Shown here: positions 16,767 to 26,424 of the stretch, in pieces
Numbering within the stretch: position 1 is the stretch's first letter
Layout of the letters: the number at the start of each line of letters is the position of its first letter
DNA from: Marinomonas rhizomae
GTDB taxonomy: Bacteria > Pseudomonadota > Gammaproteobacteria > Pseudomonadales > Marinomonadaceae
Length of the DNA: 64,000 bases
NCBI RefSeq assembly: GCF_024397855.1
Contig: NZ_CP073343.1
Coordinates: 1,674,001-1,738,000, forward strand
Direction: 5' to 3'
Notes under the pieces: model-generated
What the model saw: only the letters and a program-made list of their open reading frames with translations
Told to the model about the DNA's origin: nothing
Databases searched by the model: none
Made by a program: the position numbers and the translations under genes

Positions 16767-17951
16767 TTACTTGGTGAGTTGTTCTATGACTTCATAGCAA
16801 GCACCCATGGTGTGGTAGTCGGTTTTGCCTGCAGGGCTTTTGCAGTCATCGAAGGCTTTATTGTCTTGAGTCAGAATACGAAACCAAGCTCCATATTCAT
16901 GGTCGATCATATGAGACCAACTGTATTGCCAAAGCTGCTGATATTTATCCCAATAATGTTCTTCTTTGGTCATGATGGCTAACATAGCAGCAGCGGCAAA
17001 AGATTCGGCTTGAACCCAAAAGTATTTGTCACCGTCACAAACATTGCCTTGCGGATCGTAGCCATAACAAAGGCCGCCGTTGGTGGCGTCCCAGGATTTT
17101 TCCCAGGCAGAATTAAACAGTTTTTGAGCCGTTGGAATTAGCCAATCTAGCGGCGAACGTTGGTGGATCAATAGTAGCAATTTGGCCCATTCTGTTTGGT
17201 GGCCAGGTTGAAATCCCCAAGGGCGAAATAAATGTTTAGGATCTGCTTTGTTATAGTCCCAGTCAACTTGCCAGTCGGTTGTGTAATGTTCCCAGATTTC
17301 CCCACCAGCGAGAGCGGCTTGGCGTAAGCATATATTGCTCGCCAGTGTGATGGCTCGTTCTAGGTAGCGTTTTTCGTTGGTCGCGTCGTAAGCGGCAAGC
17401 AGTGCTTCACAGCTATGCATGTTGGCATTCTGCCCACGGTAGGGTGACACAGTTTGCCAATCACTGGATATTTCATCTTTGTATAGGCCAAACTCCGCGT
17501 CCCAAAAATGTTTCTCCATGGTGTCAAAGGTTTCTTGAATCCATGGTTTAGCATTTTCCACACCGGCTTTATAAGCGGTTGCATAAGCGAGCATGACAAA
17601 GGCAAAGCCATAGCAGTGGTTGGTTTCATCAATATTTTGTTGTTGATTGAGCAGCCACACGTAACCACCATTTTCTCGGTGATGACGATTTCTCAAATAG
17701 TTTAGGCCGTGGCGAGTGGCGTCCAAATACTCGGCTTTTCCTTCTGCTTGATACGCTTTTGCGTAATTAAAAACGAAACGAGTACTGCTGACCAGATGAC
17801 GAGTATCTGTGTCGTAAATATCGCCGTTGTCTTTGAAAAATTGAAAGAAGCCTCCCGCAGGATCAATGCAGTTTGGGTGATAGAATTGCATGGTTGATTG
17901 GATGTGGTCTTTTAAAAAAAGGGTAGAGGTAAACTCTGGAAAAGAATGCAT
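16767..17951 (-). CDS. AGE-family sugar isomerase/epimerase (mannose isomerase-like)
   Basis: The 394-residue protein is an (alpha/alpha)6-barrel enzyme of the N-acylglucosamine 2-epimerase family, close in appearance to YihS and bacterial D-mannose isomerases. Visible family blocks are TDTRHLVSSTRFVFNYAKAY, NMHSCEALLAAYDAT, RPWGFQPGHQTEWAKLLLLIH and KYFWVQAESFAAAAML, containing the catalytic histidines (MHSCE, PGHQTEW). The likely reaction is mannose-fructose interconversion, though epimerase activity cannot be excluded. It is divergent from a ROK-type sugar regulator across 154 bases, which probably controls it. Confidence 0.83.
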   Translation of the reverse strand: MHSFPEFTSTLFLKDHIQSTMQFYHPNCIDPAGGFFQFFKDNGDIYDTDTRHLVSSTRFVFNYAKAYQAEGKAEYLDATRHGLNYLRNRHHRENGGYVWLLNQQQNIDETNHCYGFAFVMLAYATAYKAGVENAKPWIQETFDTMEKHFWDAEFGLYKDEISSDWQTVSPYRGQNANMHSCEALLAAYDATNEKRYLERAITLASNICLRQAALAGGEIWEHYTTDWQVDWDYNKADPKHLFRPWGFQPGHQTEWAKLLLLIHQRSPLDWLIPTAQKLFNSAWEKSWDATNGGLCYGYDPQGNVCDGDKYFWVQAESFAAAAMLAIMTKEEHYWDKYQQLWQYSWSHMIDHEYGAWFRILTQDNKAFDDCKSPAGKTDYHTMGACYEVIEQLTK

Positions 17952-18105
17952 GATATCGTCCTTTGCTTTTGCTCTGCGCTATAATACGAGCTTGTTATTT
18001 TTGAAAAGATACTTTGCCATTAAGTGGGCAATCTCTTAGAACGTTATTCCATCTTAATAGGTTATATTATTAAATCAATTAGATTTATTAAATAGCGGGA
18101 GCTAT

Positions 18106-19320
18106 ATGACGTCATCTGGTAGTACTTCTGAACAAAGTCGCATTTACAATGAACGTATTATTCTGCATTTGGTACGGCAGCATCCTGAAATCTCCCGAGT
18201 GAAGATAGCTGAGCAAACAGGGTTGAGTGCCCAGACGATTTCTGTGATCACGTCCTCTTTGCTTGAAAGGCAATTGCTGCAAGTGGATGGCAAAGTAAAG
18301 GGCCGTCGTGGTCAGCCCTCTATAAAGCTTAGTATCAATAAACAAGGCGCTTATGGATTGGGTATTAATGTGGATCGCGATCATATCAGTGCCGCTTTGT
18401 TAGATTTTAGTGGTGCTTGTGTGCTGTTGTTAGAGCGAACGGTGTCTTTCCCCACAGAAAACTTAGCAAAGAAAATCGCTCACGATTTAATTGAAGAAGT
18501 GAAGGCAACGTTAGGGGAAGACTGGAATAAAGTTCAAGGAATCGGTTTAGCAAGGCCTGACTATATGGATTCTTGGTTAGAAACCTTAGTCACCGATTCA
18601 GACCAAAGGGCAGACTTAAATAGCCTAAAAGCCGCTTTGGCTTATTGGCAGTCAGACGCTTTTGAGACTTGGTTAACGGATTTAACTGGCGTGCCATGTT
18701 TCTGTGAAAATGATGCCGTTGCAGCGGCGACTAGTGAATTGTTGCTGGCGTCGGTTGCTCCTCAGCGGGACTTTTTTTATCTCTTTGTGAGTACGGCTTG
18801 TGGCGGCAGCTTTGTTGCCAATGGCGAGTGTTACTCTGGCGCTCATGGAAAAGCAGGCAGTTTTGGTTTAATTCCAACGACAACAGGCAAGCATGGTAAA
18901 TGGATTCTTGAGGCCTTGTCTTTGTCTTCGCTGCGTCGTTTTCTTGCCGATAAGCAAGCTCAGTGGCCGACTAAGGATGATCTGTGGCTTGATTCCGAGT
19001 ACGCTAAACTTATCCAGCAGTGGGCAAGTGAAGTGGCGTTTGAAGTGACACCCGCTTTGGCGTCGGTGGTGGCTTTATACGATCCAGAGGCCATCTTGAT
19101 CGGTGGTCGTTTGCCGTCACCAGTATTGGTTGCGTTAATTGCTTGTATTGAAAATGCGTTAACGGCCCACAGTATGCTGCCTCTGCCGGCAATACGCATT
19201 GCTCAAACAGGTCATACAGCGGGCGTCTTAGGGGCTGCGGTATTGCCGCTTTATGGAAGCTTTGCTCCGCAGAAGAATCTATTATTGCTAAGTTCTAAAT
19301 CCGCCGTTTCCGTCTCTTAA
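18106..19320 (+). CDS. ROK-family transcriptional regulator
   Basis: The 404-residue protein has an N-terminal winged helix (HPEISRVKIAEQTGLSAQTISVITSSLLERQLL, residues 24-60) and a ROK sugar-kinase-like domain from about residue 85. The zinc-binding CxCGxxGC motif common in ROK kinases and Mlc is not present (the region reads YSGAHGKAGSFGLIP), so kinase activity is doubtful. It is divergent from the AGE isomerase gene, suggesting a mannose- or related-sugar-responsive repressor. The GGGAG site 7 bases before the ATG supports the start. The tyrR-like gene follows after 34 bases. Confidence 0.85.
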   Translation: MTSSGSTSEQSRIYNERIILHLVRQHPEISRVKIAEQTGLSAQTISVITSSLLERQLLQVDGKVKGRRGQPSIKLSINKQGAYGLGINVDRDHISAALLDFSGACVLLLERTVSFPTENLAKKIAHDLIEEVKATLGEDWNKVQGIGLARPDYMDSWLETLVTDSDQRADLNSLKAALAYWQSDAFETWLTDLTGVPCFCENDAVAAATSELLLASVAPQRDFFYLFVSTACGGSFVANGECYSGAHGKAGSFGLIPTTTGKHGKWILEALSLSSLRRFLADKQAQWPTKDDLWLDSEYAKLIQQWASEVAFEVTPALASVVALYDPEAILIGGRLPSPVLVALIACIENALTAHSMLPLPAIRIAQTGHTAGVLGAAVLPLYGSFAPQKNLLLLSSKSAVSVS

Positions 19321-19354
19321 AAAGAGAACCAAAAAGAAAGCTAAGAGAGAAGTA

Positions 19355-20851
19355 ATGAGATTAGAAATACAATGTGAAGACAGAATAGGTATGGTGCGAG
19401 AAGCCCTCGATCTATTTATTCCCCATGGTATCGATATGCGCTTAGTGGAGGTAGATACCAAACGACGTTGTATTTATTGCGGCTTTTCCGATATTCCTTT
19501 TTCAAAGTTACAGCATTTATTGGCGGATATTCGTCGTTTAGACAGTGTTGAAGATGTCAAAACCGTGATGTTTACGCCCTCTGAAAGAGAGCACAACGCT
19601 CTTTATACTCTATTAGAAGCCTTACCGGACGGTGTGATTTCGGTTGACCTGAAAGGCAACATCACCATGGTAACTGAGCTTGCTGCAGAAGATTTGAATG
19701 TGCCAGTGTTGAATCTGCTGCATAAACCCGTTCAGCAGTTCATTAAAGGAATTAATGTCCCCAAGGATGCGTGGGCGAACCCGCGTGATGGCATGAGTAA
19801 GCGCATTCGTATTCGTAACAAAACATTATTGCTAGAAATGAAGCCGATTTTTGTGAGTGATGATGACGGCATCGCTAACCCTGCGGGCACGGTTATTTAT
19901 TTGAAATCTAAAACGCGCTTAGACCGACAAACAGAGAGCTTAAAGCAAGCGCCTGATGCAGAAAACTATTTAGAAACCTATTTCCAATCAGCGGTCATGA
20001 AAAGCGAGGCAATGAGTCGGACGTTGCTTCAAGCCAAAGCGTTCGTTGAAGTGCCTATGCCTTTATTGGTTCAAGGGGAAGCAGGGACTGGTAAGCGAGA
20101 TTTGATTGACGCCTTGTTTCAGCATTGGCAAAGACGCCAGGGCGACAGAGACGCTCAGTTGCTGATTCGCAATGCGCGCGAGCTGACCAAAGATGATATT
20201 ACTCAGCTCGATAGGATGTCAGGTTGGTTTGTGATTGAAGATATTGAATGCCTTGATGAACCAGTACAGTTAGATTTGGCCGCTTGGTTGGCGCGTCAGC
20301 CTGGTGAAAACACCAGTCTTGATAACAATGTTCGTTTAGTCAGTCTGTCTTCGTTAAATCAAGCGGCACTGAGTAATAGCGAGGCGTTAAATAAAGGTCT
20401 GTATTTTTCTTTGGCAACATTAGTGTTGTCTATGCCAGCATTGCGAGAGAGAAAAGAAGACATAGAAGGCTTGGTTCAGCAAGTCATTTCAGCTCAAGCT
20501 GAGCGTTACCGTTTATCCGTTCCTGCTGTTTCAAAGGGGGCGTTAACGAAACTGGCTTTGTATGCTTGGCCTGGCAATTTGAAAGAGTTACAAAACATCT
20601 GCCTACAAACTTTACTAACGACGAAAGGTGAAGAATGGCAAACGAACGATGTTTTATTGCCAGAGAATGATTCTATGACAGATATCGCGCTGATTGATGA
20701 TTCGTTGGAGGTGACCGTAAAACAATGGGAGGCAGCGCTTTTGAAACGACTCTATCCAAACTTTCCTAGTACAAGGAAATTGGCGAAAGCAGTAAATATG
20801 AGCCATAGCGCGATAGCAAATAAACTAAAAGAATACGGCATAAATACATAA
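19355..20851 (+). CDS. tyrR: TyrR-type regulator (ACT-PAS-AAA-Fis)
   Basis: The 498-residue protein has an N-terminal ACT domain (residues 1-72, MRLEIQCEDRIGMVREALDLF), a PAS domain (about 78-190), an AAA+ region with Walker A GEAGTGKRD near residue 240, and a C-terminal Fis-like helix-turn-helix (STRKLAKAVNMSHSAIANKLKEYGI). The sigma-54-contacting GAFTGA loop is absent, as in TyrR. TyrR regulates aromatic amino-acid metabolism with Tyr, Phe or Trp as effectors. The AAA+ part is shorter and more divergent than in E. coli. A hairpin terminator immediately follows the stop. Confidence 0.8.
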   Translation: MRLEIQCEDRIGMVREALDLFIPHGIDMRLVEVDTKRRCIYCGFSDIPFSKLQHLLADIRRLDSVEDVKTVMFTPSEREHNALYTLLEALPDGVISVDLKGNITMVTELAAEDLNVPVLNLLHKPVQQFIKGINVPKDAWANPRDGMSKRIRIRNKTLLLEMKPIFVSDDDGIANPAGTVIYLKSKTRLDRQTESLKQAPDAENYLETYFQSAVMKSEAMSRTLLQAKAFVEVPMPLLVQGEAGTGKRDLIDALFQHWQRRQGDRDAQLLIRNARELTKDDITQLDRMSGWFVIEDIECLDEPVQLDLAAWLARQPGENTSLDNNVRLVSLSSLNQAALSNSEALNKGLYFSLATLVLSMPALRERKEDIEGLVQQVISAQAERYRLSVPAVSKGALTKLALYAWPGNLKELQNICLQTLLTTKGEEWQTNDVLLPENDSMTDIALIDDSLEVTVKQWEAALLKRLYPNFPSTRKLAKAVNMSHSAIANKLKEYGINT

Positions 20852-20880
20852 ATGCCAGATTAAAAAATCAATCTGGCATT
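20851..20880. terminator. Hairpin between convergent tyrR-like gene and small ORF
   Basis: AATGCCAGATT (20851-20861) and AATCTGGCATT (20870-20880) form an 11-pair stem. The T-run is poor on both strands, so confidence as a terminator is moderate. Confidence 0.6.
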
Positions 20881-20904
20881 TAGATAGAATGGAGAAAGGG
20901 CTAT

Positions 20905-21063
20905 TTAGTATGGGCGTCTATGTCGTGGAACTGGACGGCGTACTTCTTCGCGTTCAATCTTAATTGGTTGTAGCTTTGTTTTCGGTTGTGCAGATTTCTG
21001 GATATTGGCTACCAAGAAAGCAATTGCTGCGCAGGCAGCGATGAATAACAAAAATTCAAACAT
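20905..21063 (-). CDS. Small single-pass membrane protein
   Basis: A 52-residue ORF (MFEFLLFIAACAAIAFLVAN...) has one hydrophobic segment (residues 3-20) and then a proline- and arginine-rich basic tail ending RPVPRHRRPY. A GGAG ribosome site lies 7 bases upstream of the ATG. It is convergent with the tyrR-like gene. No family is recognised. The clear ribosome site and the membrane-segment-plus-basic-tail pattern support a real small protein. Confidence 0.6.
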   Translation of the reverse strand: MFEFLLFIAACAAIAFLVANIQKSAQPKTKLQPIKIEREEVRRPVPRHRRPY

Positions 21064-21189
21064 GGCATTTCTCCAAACTAATTATTCTTTTAACAATCAT
21101 GGTTCAAAATGATCGTTGGGTAAAGGCTTAATGTGTTGTCTTTTAGTTAATGGAGGAGGATTTTTGTAAATCAACCCCTAAACATAAGA

Positions 21190-22011
21190 TCACAAGTTAT
21201 ACCTTTTTCTTAGATACCTAGCGACGCCATCTTCATCATGATGACCAATGACATCGGTAGCAGCATCTTTTATGTGAACTAATGCGTTGTCCGTTGCAAA
21301 TGCCTCATCTGAAGCAGAGAACATAGACAGATCATTGTCCCCGTCACCAAATACTACCAAGCTTTCGGCACCAATTTCTTCTTTTAGTTCCATCAATGCA
21401 GAACCTTTACAAACATTGCTGTGGTGGATGTCTAACCAGAAAGCGTCAGGGTTATAAATTCCACCACCTGAATAGGCGGTTAAATGGCTATGTTGTTGAC
21501 TATCTAAGATGATTTTTTCAATAAACTCAGGTCGTCCCATGGCACTAATATTGGTGATTTTTGCGCTATGCGATAGCTCCGTTATAGGGTGAAGGCTCAT
21601 GTTTTTATGATTCCCCAACTCATTGGCGATGTGGTCGCTCAAATGCCCTGTCAGGGGAGAGTGATAGACTCTGTGTGAACCATCATCTTCTAGGCAGAAT
21701 ATAAAAGGCGTCACTTGGTGTTCTTCAAAGGAGCTAAGAAGTTCAGATATATGACTTTGTGACAGAAGGTTTCTGTGGCGATAAAGATTTTGTTGAGGGT
21801 CCCACCATTCAACGCCATTTTTGAATATTTGCCAGTTGGGAAATTCATGGCCTTCAATACAAGGCATCGCAGCAAAATGTGTGCGGCCTGTCGCGACCGT
21901 GTAGAAAACCCCTGCGGCTTTTAAGCGTTCAAGAGTATCGAGTGTGTAATCAGATAGACGCTGATGCTTGTTCAGTAGGGTTCCGTCTAGATCAAATGCC
22001 ACTAATTCCAT
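21190..22011 (-). CDS. Cof-type HAD-IIB phosphatase
   Basis: The 273-residue protein begins MELVAFDLDGTLL (HAD motif I, DxDGT) and has the Cof/HAD-IIB C2 cap, the motif III lysine region (CKGSALMELKEEIG) and motif IV VVFGDGDNDLSMF. Such enzymes dephosphorylate sugar phosphates or cofactors such as pyridoxal phosphate and FMN. The ATG at 22011 was chosen over an in-frame GTG 30 bases upstream because GAGG lies 5 bases before it. The substrate is unknown. Confidence 0.85.
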   Translation of the reverse strand: MELVAFDLDGTLLNKHQRLSDYTLDTLERLKAAGVFYTVATGRTHFAAMPCIEGHEFPNWQIFKNGVEWWDPQQNLYRHRNLLSQSHISELLSSFEEHQVTPFIFCLEDDGSHRVYHSPLTGHLSDHIANELGNHKNMSLHPITELSHSAKITNISAMGRPEFIEKIILDSQQHSHLTAYSGGGIYNPDAFWLDIHHSNVCKGSALMELKEEIGAESLVVFGDGDNDLSMFSASDEAFATDNALVHIKDAATDVIGHHDEDGVARYLRKRYNL

Positions 22012-22154
22012 AACCACCTCATAGTATGCAGTGTGTAGCACTATCGCATTTTCTAAGAGGGAATTTCAACAATTAAGACAAATATTAGGCGGTTTTAGGT
22101 TTGTCAGTAAACGCCACAACTTACAATACATATTGGGCTGCGGCGTTTTTTAGG

Positions 22155-22505
22155 CTAGCTCTTTTGAACGAGAGCTGTTGAGGTGAAATGAATACCACTC
22201 CAACCATTTTCGATGAATTGACGAATGTTTTGATGATCTGTGGCTTCAGGGTTCTCCAAAACATCAACGCGATAAAAATCACCAAATAAATTTAGCGTTT
22301 CGACTTCTGTCAATTGGTGAATAGATCCGAAAGAAAAAATCTTACAAGAGCCATTGTTTTCATTAATGCCATTTGCCTGTTTGCCATTAGTAAACTCGGC
22401 AGGTGTGAACTCGTATTCGCGTTCAATCACATCAATCACTTCTTTAAACTGTACTTGCTCAGGAGTGCTTTTGATTTTTTCTATGAGCGTTTGAGTACTT
22501 AGCAT
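22155..22505 (-). CDS. HopJ-type III effector-like protein
   Basis: This 116-residue protein (MLSTQTLIEKIKSTPEQVQFKEVIDVIE...YEFTPAEFTNG) matches the HopJ family as I recall it: a small soluble protein widespread in free-living gammaproteobacteria without type III secretion. The name is therefore misleading, and its role is unknown. The GC-GSIHQLTEVETLNLFGDFYR block is the conserved core. It is transcribed alone; an imperfect AAACGCC/GGCGTTT hairpin (22109-22151) follows it. Confidence 0.75.
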   Translation of the reverse strand: MLSTQTLIEKIKSTPEQVQFKEVIDVIEREYEFTPAEFTNGKQANGINENNGSCKIFSFGSIHQLTEVETLNLFGDFYRVDVLENPEATDHQNIRQFIENGWSGIHFTSTALVQKS

Positions 22506-22564
22506 TGGGACTCCGTTTGATATATAAAATGTATTTTTTGAAAATATTGAATCGTAAAAAAGTA

Positions 22565-23758
22565 TTATTGTTCATTGGTCGATTCGGCATATCGAACCGT
22601 TACCTTTAGGCAAACAAACGCAATTATGCCACAAGCAGCAATGGTGCCAAGCATTGGAACAAACGTACCGTTGTGAAGAACACTGATAACAGCACCGCCT
22701 AGGGCTCCAAAAGCAAAGCGAGAGGTTCCAGCCAGTGCTGTGACACTGCCGTTATTGTTGCCAGCGTGCTTCAATGCGCCCGCCATGAATCCACCACCTA
22801 AAATCCCCATTGGCCCCATAAATGACATGCTCGCAATGATAATCATCCAAAGCGGTGGGCGATCAAAAAAGCTAAGAATAATCATGAAAGCAGAAGACGC
22901 CAGGGGAATGTAAATGGCGTATTTTGAGAGTACTTCAGTGCCAAGTTTTTCCACATAGCGGCCATTAATAGTGGAGGCCAACATCATTGAGATAACGTTC
23001 AAGCCCACTAAGAAACCAAAATTAGCAGGATCAACCCCATATATTTCAATATATACAAAAGAGCAGCCAGTAATAAAACTCATCATGCCAGCAAAATAAA
23101 AGGCAGAAGCCACGATATAACCCATTACTGAGCGGTTTTTAATCAAAATAATATAGTTGCGAATGGCGTTACCAAACGAGAAGGGCGTGCGTTTTTCCCT
23201 TGGTAATGTCTCTGGAATAGTGCGTAGAAATAACGCGATAGAAATAATGGCTAAAATACCCAGCATGACAAAAATATAGTGCCAATTTAGTATTGTGAGG
23301 ATAGCACCACCTATAATAGGTGCTGCTAAAGGTGCCAAGGCCATGACTAACATGATCATCGACATGGCTTTGGCAAATTGGTTAATCGACATGCCATCTT
23401 TGACTAACGCTGGAACGCACACAGCAACAGCGGCACCGCCTATGGCTTGAGTTGCACGCCCAACCAGCAACATCTCGTAACTTTGAGTTAATGCGCAAAT
23501 AAAACTGCCAATCGCAAAAATGATCAAACCGCCAACGATAACTTTGCGGCGACCAATGGCATCTGAAATCGGGCCAAAAAGAATTTGTAGAAAGGCAAAT
23601 ACCAGCAAATAAATACTCAGAGTCATCTGAATAAGGCCAATGTCAGTATCTAGACTTTCAGAAATACTGGGAATACTTGGTAAATAGGCATCGATCGCTA
23701 ACGGCGTGAGTCCGGCTAAAAGCCCGAGGACGATAACAATAGGGAGTGTGAGTTTCAT
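22565..23758 (-). CDS. MFS multidrug exporter, Bcr/CflA family
   Basis: The 397-residue protein has 12 predicted transmembrane segments and the Bcr/CflA signature LTPLAIDAYLPSIPSI in TM1. The MFS motif A loop is FGPISDAIGRRKVIVGG (about residues 61-77). These proton antiporters export drugs, sulfonamides or small peptides. It is single-gene and divergent from an ABC exporter. The 304-base gap to that gene (23759-24062) shows no additional convincing ORF. Confidence 0.88.
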   Translation of the reverse strand: MKLTLPIVIVLGLLAGLTPLAIDAYLPSIPSISESLDTDIGLIQMTLSIYLLVFAFLQILFGPISDAIGRRKVIVGGLIIFAIGSFICALTQSYEMLLVGRATQAIGGAAVAVCVPALVKDGMSINQFAKAMSMIMLVMALAPLAAPIIGGAILTILNWHYIFVMLGILAIISIALFLRTIPETLPREKRTPFSFGNAIRNYIILIKNRSVMGYIVASAFYFAGMMSFITGCSFVYIEIYGVDPANFGFLVGLNVISMMLASTINGRYVEKLGTEVLSKYAIYIPLASSAFMIILSFFDRPPLWMIIIASMSFMGPMGILGGGFMAGALKHAGNNNGSVTALAGTSRFAFGALGGAVISVLHNGTFVPMLGTIAACGIIAFVCLKVTVRYAESTNEQ

Positions 23759-24062
23759 ATAACAACTTAGGTCGATTCGGTTAGTCGGTTTTATCGGATC
23801 AATGTTACAAACCCAAAAAAAAGCTTAATAGATTATAATCGGTTTACACAGAGTCTTTTTGTTTAATTGTGCAAACACTAAGTAAAACCGAATGGCCCAT
23901 AATTTGAAAGGAGTATATTTTCTGGTTTTCATTTATGGAACGTGGTTCAATTTCAAAATCATTTCTATACGGCAAAGACACTCTGTTTTTGTCCTGTCTT
24001 GCACCCATTGTGGTTTTGTTTTCCAGTGGCGTCGCAGTTAAAAGGTTGAATAAAGGTAAATT

Positions 24063-25946
24063 ATGTTACGTTTTTTTGAAAAATGGGTGCCTGCGTACCC
24101 AGATACAGAAGCTGCACAAGCGCCAAAAACGCTGTATGCATTTTGTCGTTATTACTCGAAAGGAGTTGAGATACCACTTTTAATAATGTCTGTGTTAACC
24201 GCGGCCATTGCGATTTTGGAAGTCACCTTGTTCAGTTTCATGGGCCAATTGGTTGATTGGCTGATTAACAAGAATCCAGAGACTTTTTTTGCAGAAGAAA
24301 GTAAGCATTTATTATTGATGTCTTTAATGATTCTAGTGCTCATGCCATTAGTGACATTTTTACATTCGGCTATTATTCATCAAACGCTTTTGGGTAATTA
24401 CCCGATGCGTATTCGTTGGTTGTCGCACCATTATATTTTACGCCAAAGTATGTCTTTCTTTCAGGATGAATTTGCCGGTCGTATTTCGACTAAGGTGATG
24501 CAAACCTCTCTTGCAGTGCGTGAAACTGTAATGAAATTGCTTGATGTGTTGGTTTATATCGGCGTGTATTTCATCTCTATGGTGGTACTGATTGCCAAAG
24601 CTGATTATCGCCTAATGATTCCAATGCTTGGCTGGTTGGTTTGCTATGTTTTACTGCAAATGTATTTTGTTCCTAAGCTGAAAAAGGTCTCTGCTGATCA
24701 AGCCGATGCGCGCTCAACCATGACTGGTCGGGTGGTCGACAGCTACAGTAATATTTCGACGGTGAAGCTTTTTTCTCACCATCAAAGAGAAGCCGATTAC
24801 GCCAAAGACGGCATGGATGGCTTCTTGCAGACGGTTTATAAGCAAATGCGCTTGGTCACTATGCTTAACGTCGGAGTGCAAACCTGTAATTACATTTTGG
24901 CATTTTCGGTGGCGGCATTATCTATTTGGTTATGGACTGGCAGTATTATTAGTGTTGGTGCGATCGCAATTGCGGTGAGTTTAGCGCTGAGACTTAATGG
25001 TATGTCTCAGTGGATCATGTGGGAAATCAGTGCTTTATTTGAAAATATTGGCATGGTGAATGACGGCATGAAAACCCTTTCTCGTCCTATAGAAATAGAG
25101 GACGAGCCAAATGCGCCAGTGCTTTCTGTTCCTAATGGCTTTATTGAATACGACGCAGTGAATTTCCATTATGGCAAGCAAGACAGCAAGGTGATTGAAA
25201 ACCTAGTCTTGTCGATTAAAGCCGGCGAAAAAGTGGGTCTGGTTGGTCGTTCTGGCGCGGGTAAATCCACCATTGTGAATTTGCTAATGCGTTTCCATGA
25301 TATCGAATCGGGTCAAATCCGCATTGATGGTCAAGACATCAGTGGTGTTAAGCAAGATTCGCTACGTGGGCAAATCGGCATGGTGACACAAGATACGTCT
25401 TTGCTGCATAGAACGGTTCGTGAAAACTTGCTTTACGGTCGACCTGATGCGACAGAAGAAGAAATGATTGCCGCAGCGAAACAAGCCGAAGCCCATGATT
25501 TCATTCAAGACCTAACCGATCCATTCGGCAATGCTGGCTATGATGCCATGGTGGGTGAGCGTGGTATCAAACTGTCTGGTGGTCAGCGTCAGCGTATCGC
25601 GATTGCCCGAGTTTTATTGAAAGATGCGCCTTTGCTGATTTTAGACGAAGCGACATCTGCATTGGATTCTGAAGTAGAAGCAGCGATACAGGAAAGCTTG
25701 TACAAACTGATGCAAGGTAAAACGGTTATCGCCATTGCTCACCGCTTGTCTACCATTGCGGCAATGGATCGCCTGATTGTCTTGGATAAAGGTAACATTG
25801 TAGAGCAGGGCAGCCATGAAGAGTTGATCCAACACAAAGGCATCTACGCTTCGCTATGGGCGCACCAGACAGGTGGCTTCTTAGCTGAGGACATTGACTT
25901 AGAAGACATTGATATTGAAGATGTTGAGCTGACAGGCGCTAAGTAA
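24063..25946 (+). CDS. ABC exporter, fused permease-ATPase
   Basis: The 627-residue half transporter has about six membrane segments (residues 40-340). Its nucleotide-binding domain has Walker A GRSGAGKST, signature LSGGQRQR, Walker B LLILDEA and H-loop AIAHRLS. It resembles the multidrug/lipid exporters of the MsbA-like class and likely works as a homodimer. The acidic C-terminal tail (LAEDIDLEDIDIEDVELTG) is unusual. An SMR pump gene follows after 41 bases, so the two may form an efflux operon. The substrate is not predictable. Confidence 0.88.
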   Translation: MLRFFEKWVPAYPDTEAAQAPKTLYAFCRYYSKGVEIPLLIMSVLTAAIAILEVTLFSFMGQLVDWLINKNPETFFAEESKHLLLMSLMILVLMPLVTFLHSAIIHQTLLGNYPMRIRWLSHHYILRQSMSFFQDEFAGRISTKVMQTSLAVRETVMKLLDVLVYIGVYFISMVVLIAKADYRLMIPMLGWLVCYVLLQMYFVPKLKKVSADQADARSTMTGRVVDSYSNISTVKLFSHHQREADYAKDGMDGFLQTVYKQMRLVTMLNVGVQTCNYILAFSVAALSIWLWTGSIISVGAIAIAVSLALRLNGMSQWIMWEISALFENIGMVNDGMKTLSRPIEIEDEPNAPVLSVPNGFIEYDAVNFHYGKQDSKVIENLVLSIKAGEKVGLVGRSGAGKSTIVNLLMRFHDIESGQIRIDGQDISGVKQDSLRGQIGMVTQDTSLLHRTVRENLLYGRPDATEEEMIAAAKQAEAHDFIQDLTDPFGNAGYDAMVGERGIKLSGGQRQRIAIARVLLKDAPLLILDEATSALDSEVEAAIQESLYKLMQGKTVIAIAHRLSTIAAMDRLIVLDKGNIVEQGSHEELIQHKGIYASLWAHQTGGFLAEDIDLEDIDIEDVELTGAK

Positions 25947-25987
25947 AAAACGGTTCCGTTTTGGGGCGACAATCTGGGGAAGGGCTT

Positions 25988-26317
25988 ATGACGTATTTTA
26001 TTCTGTTTCTCGCTATTTTGGCGGAAGTGATTGCAACCACTGCGTTAAAAGCGTCTGAGTCTTTCACTAAATTGGTCCCAAGTGTTGTGCTGGTGATAGG
26101 TTATGGTGTGTCTTTTTACTTGTTAACCATTGTTATGCGATCTATGCCGACAGGGGTGACATACGCCATTTGGTCTGGGTTAGGGATAGTGTTGATCTCG
26201 GTATTTGGTTATCTCTTTGCTAACGAAAAACTCGATCTAGCGGCGTGTATTGGTATGTCTTTGATTATCGCTGGTGTGGTGGTGATTAATGTTTTTTCTA
26301 AAACCGTGAGCCATTGA
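25988..26317 (+). CDS. SMR-family multidrug efflux protein (EmrE-like)
   Basis: The 109-residue protein has four membrane helices and the essential membrane glutamate at residue 13 (LAILAEVIATTALK). Its length equals EmrE (110). GMSLIIAGVVVINVFSK forms the last helix. It should exchange protons for lipophilic cations; some SMR members export guanidinium. The ATG at 25988 is preferred to an upstream TTG because it places the glutamate in family position and has a GGGGAAGGG ribosome site. Confidence 0.9.
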   Translation: MTYFILFLAILAEVIATTALKASESFTKLVPSVVLVIGYGVSFYLLTIVMRSMPTGVTYAIWSGLGIVLISVFGYLFANEKLDLAACIGMSLIIAGVVVINVFSKTVSH

Positions 26318-26351
26318 ATAAAAACGCAATAGCGGAAAACGGAAAGTATAT

Positions 26352-26395
26352 AAATCCCTCGTTGATGATGTCACTTCACAGCGAGGGATTTTTTT
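26352..26395. terminator. Terminator between SMR gene and convergent binding-protein gene
   Basis: AAATCCCTCG (26352-26361) pairs with CGAGGGATTT (26382-26391), followed by T's. It is placed between converging genes. Confidence 0.85.
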
Positions 26396-26424
26396 GTATT
26401 TGGAATTGTCAGTTAGGCTAATTA

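Noticed and set aside
19355..20851. Sigma-54-dependent activator reading of the TyrR-like protein
   Set aside because: No GAFTGA loop is present and the ACT-PAS start plus Fis-type end match TyrR, which works with sigma-70.
23935..24183. 82-codon ORF upstream of the ABC exporter
   Set aside because: It overlaps the exporter's first 120 bases in another frame, lacks a ribosome site and has no recognisable features.
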